From: Deltaproteobacteria bacterium
GTDB taxonomy: Bacteria; Desulfobacterota_B; Binatia; UBA9968
Length of the DNA stretch: 6,276 nt
Assembly (NCBI GenBank): GCA_022545745.1
Contig: JACZQL010000087.1
Span: 1-6,276 of the forward strand
Direction: 5' to 3'
The notes below the pieces were generated by a model. That model saw only the letters and a list, made by a program, of their open reading frames with translations. It searched no databases and had not been told where the DNA came from. The position numbers and the translations under genes were made by a program. Every line of letters begins with the position of its first letter. Position 1 is the stretch's first letter. Shown piece by piece: positions 1 to 6,276 of the stretch.

Positions 1-13
1 CTGCTCTCGTCTC

Positions 14-1174
14 TCAATACGACTTTGGCATTCCCAACACATGTTGCCCCAGATAGGCAAGAACCAGGTTGTTGCTCACAGGCGCTATACTGAGCAAGCG
101 TGTCTCGCGGAATTTTCGCTCCACGTCGTAATCCACAGAGAAACCGTAACCGCCATGGGTATTCAGACAAACGTTGGCCGCTTCCCAGGACGCCTCTGAG
201 GCCAATAGTTTTGCCATGTTGGCCTCGGCCCCGCACTTTTCCTTTTGGTCGAACTTCGTGGCCGCGTGAAAGCGGACGAAATTGGCCGCTTCTATGCGGG
301 CATAGGCTTGCGCAATGGGGAACTGTATCCCCTGATTAGCGCCGATGGCCCGCCCGAAAACCTGGCGCTCCTTGGCATACCTGGTAGCCCGTTCTATGAA
401 CCAGCGACCGTCACCAATGGCCTCGGCAGCCACTAAGATGCGCTCAGCATTCCACCCATCGATGATGTAGCGAAAGCCCATTCCCTCTTCACCCACCAGG
501 TTTTCGGCGGGGACTTCGAGCCCATCAAAGAAAAGAACACTGGTGTGCTGGTTGATCATGAGGTCCAAGGGCTTCACCTCGAGCTTACCTTTGGCCTGCT
601 TGAGATCCACGATAAAAACCGATAGCCCCCGTGTCTTATCTGTTAATTCATCATAGGGAGTGGTGCGGGCCAGAAGAAGCATCAGGTCGGACTGGCGAAC
701 GCGGGAGATGAAAATCTTTTGACCGGATATGAGATAGTGATCACCCTCGCGCTCCGCGCGGGTTTGAAGGCGAGTGGTTTCCGAGCCTGCGTTCGGCTCG
801 GTGACCGCGAAGGCCTGAAGGCGCAACTCCCCACGGGCGATCTTCGGCAAGTACCGCTTCTTTTGTTCTTGGCTGCCGTGTTTGAGAAGGGTCCCCATGA
901 TGTACATCTGGGCGTGGCAGGCCGTGGAGTTCCCTCCCGAACGATTGATTTCCTCCAAGATGATACTCGCCTCTAAAATGCCCAGACCGCTCCCACCAAA
1001 TTGTTCGGGAATCAGGGCCGCAAGCCATCCGAGTTCGGTGAGCTTGCGGACAAAGGCCTCCGGATAGTCTCGTTTTCGATCCACCTCGCGCCAGTAGGAA
1101 TCAGGAAACTCATGGCAAACCTTGCGGATCTCCTCCTGAATCTGCAGCTGGTCCTGAGTCAAATTGAAGTCCAT
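14..1174 (-). CDS. Acyl-CoA dehydrogenase (FAD-dependent), IVD/LCAD-like placement of the catalytic Glu
   Basis: Complete 386-residue protein, the usual length for soluble acyl-CoA dehydrogenases. These flavoproteins oxidise an acyl-CoA to the trans-2-enoyl-CoA and pass electrons to electron-transfer flavoprotein. Visible signatures are the flavin/substrate motif AVTEPNAGSE (residues 123-132, with Glu where Asp is more usual), the ERQVFGR segment (269-275) that contacts FAD, and HGGYGF (340-345) near the C-terminus. The loop that carries the catalytic Glu in medium- and short-chain enzymes (typically YEGT) reads IAPVSNN (363-369) and has no acid. Glu244 in WNAER aligns instead with the base of isovaleryl-CoA and long-chain dehydrogenases (human IVD Glu254), with identical spacing to the downstream FG motif. 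The ATG at 1174 is supported by AGGAGG five bases upstream. The gene is divergent from the hydratase/CoA-transferase pair, which suggests a shared acid-degradation role. The family call is firm; the substrate is unknown. Confidence 0.95.
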   Translation of the reverse strand: MDFNLTQDQLQIQEEIRKVCHEFPDSYWREVDRKRDYPEAFVRKLTELGWLAALIPEQFGGSGLGILEASIILEEINRSGGNSTACHAQMYIMGTLLKHGSQEQKKRYLPKIARGELRLQAFAVTEPNAGSETTRLQTRAEREGDHYLISGQKIFISRVRQSDLMLLLARTTPYDELTDKTRGLSVFIVDLKQAKGKLEVKPLDLMINQHTSVLFFDGLEVPAENLVGEEGMGFRYIIDGWNAERILVAAEAIGDGRWFIERATRYAKERQVFGRAIGANQGIQFPIAQAYARIEAANFVRFHAATKFDQKEKCGAEANMAKLLASEASWEAANVCLNTHGGYGFSVDYDVERKFRETRLLSIAPVSNNLVLAYLGQHVLGMPKSY

Positions 1175-1179
1175 GGACG

Positions 1180-1185
1180 CCTCCT
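1180..1185 (-). promoter_or_regulatory. Ribosome binding site of the acyl-CoA dehydrogenase gene
   Basis: The minus strand reads AGGAGG here, a full match to the anti-Shine-Dalgarno core, five bases before the ATG at 1174. It fixes the start codon. Confidence 0.85.
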
Positions 1186-1198
1186 AACAACCGTGCGT

Positions 1199-1227
1199 AG
1201 TATATCCGCCGGGCGTAAAAAAGCAAA
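1199..1227 (-). promoter_or_regulatory. Possible promoter for the acyl-CoA dehydrogenase gene
   Basis: On the minus strand TATACT (1199-1204) matches the sigma70-type -10 consensus at five of six positions. With a 17-base spacer the -35 position reads TTTGCT (1222-1227), only three of six. Transcription would begin near 1192 and leave a very short leader of about 18 bases. The -10 is good, the -35 poor, so the call is tentative. Confidence 0.3.
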
Positions 1228-1245
1228 ATTCAAATTTCTTCCTGC

Positions 1246-1274
1246 TTTGCACTTTTCACTTCTCATTGTATGAT
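1246..1274 (+). promoter_or_regulatory. Candidate promoter of the MaoC/CoA-transferase operon
   Basis: TTTGCA (1246-1251, four of six matches to TTGACA) is followed after exactly 17 bases by TATGAT (1269-1274, five of six matches to TATAAT). Transcription would start near 1281, about 23 bases before the ATG at 1304. The -10 hexamer lies inside the palindrome at 1266-1278, so a repressor bound there would block polymerase. Inferred from consensus matching only. Confidence 0.45.
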
Positions 1275-1278
1275 ACAA
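1266..1278. promoter_or_regulatory. Operator-like perfect palindrome TTGTAT-G-ATACAA
   Basis: A perfect inverted repeat of two 6-base arms around a single central base lies in the gap between the divergent dehydrogenase and hydratase genes, 25 bases before the hydratase start. Its GTA...TAC core resembles operators of FadR/GntR-type repressors, a family that commonly controls organic-acid catabolism; this resemblance is a suggestion only. It overlaps the predicted -10 of the plus-strand operon. No matching regulator gene is complete in the window. Confidence 0.5.
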
Positions 1279-1288
1279 CAAACTCAAT

Positions 1289-1295
1289 GGGGAGG
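1289..1295 (+). promoter_or_regulatory. Ribosome binding site of the MaoC hydratase gene
   Basis: GGGGAGG lies eight bases before the ATG at 1304, a strong Shine-Dalgarno match that supports this start. Confidence 0.85.
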
Positions 1296-1303
1296 AACCT
1301 ATT

Positions 1304-1813
1304 ATGGCCGTCAAACCTGGCTGGGAAGGCCGTTATTTTGAGGACTTCGAGGTAGGAGACGTTTACCGCTGCCGCCTGGGACGTACCATCACAGAGTCCG
1401 ACAATATCTCGTTTACTTTACTCACCAACAACACAAACCAAATACACTTTAACACCGAGTATGGTAAGCGAACAGAGTTCGGAAAGTGTTTGGTCAACAG
1501 CGCCCTCACACTGGCCATCGTCGCAGGACTGGGAGTCGCCGATGTTAGTGAGAACGGTTTCGCCCTTGGTTGGGATGAGATCAAGCTCCCAAACCCGGTT
1601 TTCGCCGGTGATACGGTTTACTCAGAATCCGAGGTCTTGGAAAAGCGCGAATCAAAATCGAGGCCTCAATGGGGAATTGTCAAGGTCCGCACCCGCGGCA
1701 TCAAGCAAGACGGTAAGGTGGTCATCGATTATTTGCGCTCTGTCATGGTCTGGAAGCGTGCCCACGCCCCCAAACGGGATCTCTTCCCGGAGGTCAAAAG
1801 TGAGTCCAAATAA
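1304..1813 (+). CDS. MaoC/FkbR2-type enoyl-CoA hydratase (dehydratase)
   Basis: Complete 169-residue single hot-dog-fold protein of the MaoC family, FkbR2-like branch, with no signal peptide or membrane segment, so cytoplasmic. Recognisable stretches are GRYFEDFEVGDVYR (9-22), FTLLTNNTNQIHFN (37-50), RTEFGKCLVNSALTLA (56-71), LGWDEIKLPNPVFAGDT (88-104) and ESEVLEKRESKSRP (108-121). Classical R-specific hydratases use an Asp/His pair in a GDxNPxH motif. Here the motif reads NNTNQIH (42-48), so His48 is kept and the Asp position is Asn43, which from memory is usual in this branch. Members hydrate unsaturated or branched acyl-CoAs; some relatives act on mesaconyl- or itaconyl-CoA. The start has GGGGAGG (1289-1295) eight bases upstream. 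It shares a transcript with the overlapping CoA-transferase gene. The exact substrate cannot be assigned. Confidence 0.9.
   Translation: MAVKPGWEGRYFEDFEVGDVYRCRLGRTITESDNISFTLLTNNTNQIHFNTEYGKRTEFGKCLVNSALTLAIVAGLGVADVSENGFALGWDEIKLPNPVFAGDTVYSESEVLEKRESKSRPQWGIVKVRTRGIKQDGKVVIDYLRSVMVWKRAHAPKRDLFPEVKSESK
1789..1793 (+). promoter_or_regulatory. Ribosome binding site selecting the GTG start of the CoA-transferase
   Basis: GGAGG sits inside the last codons of the hydratase gene, six bases before the GTG at 1800. It decides the start: the reading frame stays open back to 1461, but that extension has no family similarity and only shadows the hydratase. Confidence 0.8.
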
Positions 1814-3002
1814 GTCCGACGCCGAGGGAGCTCTCGCCGGCATTCGGGTCGTCGCATTTGAACAGGTTCTCTCCGGTCCATTCTGCACGCTGCTCCTAAG
1901 CGACATGGGGGCAGAGATCATCAAGATAGAAAAGCCTGGTACTGGGGATCTGATCCGCCATTGGGACAGCGCCGTGCGGGGTCTTTCCTCCGGCTACGTG
2001 TGGCTCAACCGGAACAAGCGAAGTCTAACGGTGGACGTTAAAAAAGAGCAAGGGCAGGAGATCGTTCATCGCCTAGTGGAAAAAGCCGACGTTTTTTTCG
2101 AAAATACCTCGCCTGGAGTCGCAGCACGGGTCGGTCTGGGCTACGAAGAGCTTTCGGCCCTGAACCCGAGGCTGATTTATTGTTCCCTATCCGGCTACGG
2201 GCAGGATGGACCCTACCGGGACGTCAAGGCCTACGATCTCCTGATCCAGGGCGAAGCCGGACTGATCGCAACAACCGGCTACCCGGACAGGCCAGCCAAG
2301 GCAAGCATTGCCGTCGTCGATATTGCGGCCGGCATGTATGCGGCGTTAGGTATTTCTCTGGCCCTGTTCCAGCGCGAGAGAACCGGTCGTGGGCAGGCCG
2401 TCGATATCTCCATGTTCGAATCCTTGGTCTCATGGCTCGGCTACTTTCCGCATCACTATTGGCACCAGGGAGAAGAACCCAAGCGCATGGGAATGCGCCA
2501 CCACTACGTAACTCCCTACGGACCTTACCTTGCCCGAAACGGCCAGTACGTGAACTTGGCCGTCGCTACACCTCAGGACTGGCAGATCTTCTGCCGTGAC
2601 GTTATCGAGCGCCCGGATCTCCTCTCCGACCCGCGCTTTGCGACGGTTGAAGGGAGAAGGCAAAACCGCGCCGTTCTGGAGGAGACCATCGACGCGGTCT
2701 TTCTTGAGCGTGACCATGGCGAATGGCTTGAGCGGCTTAAAAAAGCCGAGCTCCCCTATGGTGAGATTAGAGGCATCGCGCAGGTCCTTGCCCACCCCCA
2801 AGTGATCGCCCGCAAACTCATCCGCGAAGTGGAATCTCCGGTGGGACCCGTCCCAGTCATCGGCACTCCGCTTCGTTTATCCGACAGTCCAGCCCGTTAT
2901 GACCGTATTCCTGATTTGGGCGAGGATCGCGAGGCGATCCTGAAGGAACTGGGCTACGACGCCCAGACCATCAGCAACCTAAGTCGGGACAAAGTGATCT
3001 AA
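1800..3002 (+). CDS. Family III CoA-transferase (CaiB/BaiF, formyl-CoA transferase-like)
   Basis: Starting at GTG 1800 the protein is 400 residues, the normal size for the family. It begins in typical fashion with ALAGIRVVAFEQVLSGPFCT (11-30), then LLLSDMGAEIIKIEKPGTGD (31-50), WLNRNKRSLTVDV (68-80), ENTSPGVAARVGLGYEEL (101-118), LIYCSLSGYGQDGPY (125-139) and GRGQAVDISMFES (197-208). Asp174 in VVDIAAG corresponds to the nucleophilic Asp that forms the acyl-anhydride intermediate (Asp169 in Oxalobacter formyl-CoA transferase). The enzymes move CoA from a donor thioester to a free acid; known substrates include oxalate, carnitine, mesaconate, itaconate, benzylsuccinate and bile acids, so the substrate is open here. 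The gene overlaps the hydratase stop by 14 bases, implying translational coupling. It probably activates the acid degraded by its neighbours, which is inference. Confidence 0.93.
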   Translation: MSPNKSDAEGALAGIRVVAFEQVLSGPFCTLLLSDMGAEIIKIEKPGTGDLIRHWDSAVRGLSSGYVWLNRNKRSLTVDVKKEQGQEIVHRLVEKADVFFENTSPGVAARVGLGYEELSALNPRLIYCSLSGYGQDGPYRDVKAYDLLIQGEAGLIATTGYPDRPAKASIAVVDIAAGMYAALGISLALFQRERTGRGQAVDISMFESLVSWLGYFPHHYWHQGEEPKRMGMRHHYVTPYGPYLARNGQYVNLAVATPQDWQIFCRDVIERPDLLSDPRFATVEGRRQNRAVLEETIDAVFLERDHGEWLERLKKAELPYGEIRGIAQVLAHPQVIARKLIREVESPVGPVPVIGTPLRLSDSPARYDRIPDLGEDREAILKELGYDAQTISNLSRDKVI

Positions 3003-3111
3003 CCTAGGCGGAAAAAACTCACTTCGTTTGAAGTCAATTCAACCAATCGAAAAGCATACCGGCGGGTTAAGACCTCAATCCTTGCGAAAGGAAAACTCGA
3101 CTTGTCGCACC

Positions 3112-3140
3112 TTGTGAAGCAGCGGCCCATCCGGTATTAA
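3112..3140 (+). promoter_or_regulatory. Candidate aconitase promoter
   Basis: TTGTGA (3112-3117, four of six to the -35 consensus), a 17-base spacer and TATTAA (3135-3140, four of six to the -10 consensus) make a moderate sigma70-type match. The -10 overlaps an 8-base palindrome, TATTAATA (3135-3142). The leader before the ATG at 3195 would be about 48 bases. Consensus matching only. Confidence 0.35.
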
Positions 3141-3182
3141 TAGCAGCAACATTGGGAAAATCAGAGAATCACAAAAAGTTTC

Positions 3183-3187
3183 GGGAG
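3183..3187 (+). promoter_or_regulatory. Ribosome binding site of the aconitase gene
   Basis: GGGAG lies seven bases before the ATG at 3195 and supports that start codon. Confidence 0.75.
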
Positions 3188-3194
3188 ATCTTAA

Positions 3195-5894
<2,700 letters not shown>

Positions 5895-5996
5895 GGATCC
5901 CGGGACAGCCTTGGCAATCCTCCTGTGGAAGGTCTGACTGGGCTGCCAACCCCGTACCACCTGCCGAGAGCCTCTAGATCGGACAAAGGGACAGCA

Positions 5997-6052
5997 TTAC
6001 AAAGTCACGGACGCGAGTCCGTGGTATAGAGTCAACCTGCTATATCTTGTAA
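5997..6052. repeat. Structured element: nested inverted repeats able to form a three-way junction
   Basis: The outer arms TTACAA (5997-6002) and TTGTAA (6047-6052) are exact complements. They enclose two hairpins back to back. The first is CACGGAC, loop GCGA, GTCCGTG (6006-6023): seven perfect pairs closed by a GNRA-type tetraloop on the plus strand. The second is GTATAG/CTATAT (6024-6029 and 6040-6045): five Watson-Crick pairs and one wobble around a 10-base loop. An alternative pairing of GAGTCAA (6029-6035) with TTGTAACTC (6047-6055) is also possible. It starts about 100 bases after the aconitase stop. It could be a transcript-end stabiliser, a small RNA part or a REP/MITE-like palindromic repeat; the sequence alone does not decide. 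Confidence 0.5.
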
Positions 6053-6074
6053 CTCTTAACAAATTTCGTCATTG

Positions 6075-6097
6075 AGGGCAGAGACGCGGTGGGCCCT
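6075..6097 (+). terminator. Weak terminator-like hairpin
   Basis: AGGGC (6075-6079) pairs with GCCCT (6093-6097) around a 13-base loop, followed by only TTTA. The stem is short and the T-run minimal, so function as a terminator of the aconitase transcript is doubtful. Confidence 0.15.
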
Positions 6098-6140
6098 TTA
6101 CTCTCCTTGAATCCGCTGACTGTCCTTTCTGGCAACGGGG

Positions 6141-6276
6141 CTACGCCGCAACTCCTTTCGTGTCTTTGACCACTCGGTAAATCCCCTCGAAGAACAGGTG
6201 GTAAAAATCAACGGAAACCTCGACCACATACTCCGGTGAGAATCCAGGCCGCAAATCGACCAAGCCCATTTGCAGC
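6141..6276 (-). CDS. C-terminal fragment of an unidentified protein, possibly a TetR-type regulator
   Basis: Reading leftwards on the minus strand, 44 codons stay open from 6275 to a TAG stop at 6141-6143; the start lies beyond the window edge. The peptide begins LQMGLVDLRPGFSPEYVVEV and continues through SVDFYHLFFEGIYRVVKD to a short TKGVAA tail. Its composition looks like a real protein. The pattern of a short loop with Pro-Gly, then Pro-Glu and a long amphipathic helix containing F-x-E-G-I, resembles the last dimerisation helices of TetR-family repressors. With no DNA-binding domain in view, this is inference. Such a regulator could control the neighbouring acyl-CoA genes, but nothing here proves it. 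The gene is convergent with the aconitase gene. Confidence 0.55.
   Translation of the reverse strand, partial: LQMGLVDLRPGFSPEYVVEVSVDFYHLFFEGIYRVVKDTKGVAA

Larger units (their letters stand above)
3003..3194. other. Intergenic region between the CoA-transferase and aconitase genes
   Basis: This 192-base gap holds no credible gene. A weak hairpin, ACTTC-GTTT-GAAGT (3021-3034), lies 19 bases after the CoA-transferase stop but has no T-run, so it is a poor terminator. Small inverted repeats TGCGA/TCGCA (3083-3087 and 3105-3109) and CGAC-TT-GTCG (3098-3107) lie just ahead of the candidate aconitase promoter. The gap length suggests that the aconitase has its own transcript. Confidence 0.5.
5895..6140. 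other. Non-coding region between convergent genes
   Basis: Bases between the aconitase stop and the stop of the partial minus-strand gene show no convincing reading frame on either strand. They hold a weak long-loop inverted repeat TTGGCA/TGCCAA (5911-5916 and 5944-5949), the folded element at 5997-6052 and a GC-rich hairpin at 6075-6097. None is followed by a proper T-run, so no textbook Rho-independent terminator is seen for either gene. Confidence 0.55.

Noticed and set aside
719..976. 85-codon plus-strand open frame inside the acyl-CoA dehydrogenase gene
   Set aside because: It is antisense to conserved dehydrogenase motifs and has no recognisable content.
1461..1799. N-terminal extension of the CoA-transferase frame
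   Set aside because: It lies wholly over the hydratase gene in another frame, has no family similarity, and the GTG at 1800 with a good ribosome binding site gives the normal 400-residue protein.
2430..2801. 123-codon minus-strand open frame inside the CoA-transferase gene
   Set aside because: Antisense to conserved family III CoA-transferase sequence, with no domain and no separate ribosome binding site noticed.
3021..3034. Hairpin ACTTC-GTTT-GAAGT as a terminator of the CoA-transferase operon
   Set aside because: Only five pairs, AT-rich, with no T-run on the plus strand.
5895..5978. Clustered restriction-site-like sequences (GGATCC, CCCGGG, TCTAGA) suggesting vector polylinker
   Set aside because: The sites are not in polylinker order or spacing and the surrounding sequence does not match a cloning vector I recognise; chance is adequate.
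5997..6052. Hammerhead ribozyme or tRNA as explanation for the three-way-junction fold
   Set aside because: The hammerhead core sequences (CTGANGA, GAAA) are missing, and the element is too short and lacks the conserved bases of a tRNA.
6072..6143. Read-through of the TAG that ends the right-edge minus-strand frame, as for pyrrolysine coding
   Set aside because: About 23 more codons stay open before TGA, but the translation is rich in Arg, Pro and Cys and not protein-like, so TAG is most simply a stop.

Overview
The window is bacterial chromosomal DNA, compactly packed and with a G+C content judged by eye in the mid-50s percent. It carries four complete protein genes, the tail of a fifth, and about 250 bases of non-coding DNA near the right end. 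The genes are central-carbon and acyl-CoA enzymes with good Shine-Dalgarno sites and no frameshifts, transposases or phage genes. Nothing fixes the taxon. An environmental proteobacterium or a related lineage that degrades fatty or organic acids would fit, but that is inference.

Layout. Bases 14-1174 (minus) encode an acyl-CoA dehydrogenase. It is divergently oriented from a two-gene unit on the plus strand: a MaoC/FkbR2-type enoyl-CoA hydratase (1304-1813), overlapped by 14 bases by a family III (CaiB/BaiF) CoA-transferase (1800-3002). The 129-base gap between the divergent genes holds a perfect 6-1-6 palindrome (1266-1278). The palindrome contains a plausible -10 hexamer, so the gap probably carries a regulated promoter. 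After a 192-base gap with a possible promoter comes a full-length AcnA-type aconitase (3195-5894). Bases 5895-6140 have no convincing gene but contain an unusual 56-base segment (5997-6052) that can fold into a three-way-junction RNA-like structure. At the right edge the minus strand carries the last 44 codons of a gene that enters from outside the window (6141-6275), possibly the C-terminal helices of a TetR-type regulator.

How the genes may work together. CoA-transferase (activation of an acid), acyl-CoA dehydrogenase (alpha,beta-desaturation) and MaoC hydratase (hydration of the double bond) form a short beta-oxidation-like module for a carboxylic acid. The substrate cannot be read from the sequence. 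A branched-chain or dicarboxylic acid is attractive because the dehydrogenase appears to have its catalytic glutamate at the isovaleryl-CoA/long-chain dehydrogenase position. CaiB-type transferases and MaoC hydratases are also paired in itaconate and mesaconate pathways. The aconitase may simply be the TCA-cycle enzyme.

No clearly new multi-gene system is visible. The points most worth a second look are the shifted active site of the dehydrogenase, the substituted aspartate of the hydratase, the operator-like palindrome, and the folded element downstream of the aconitase.
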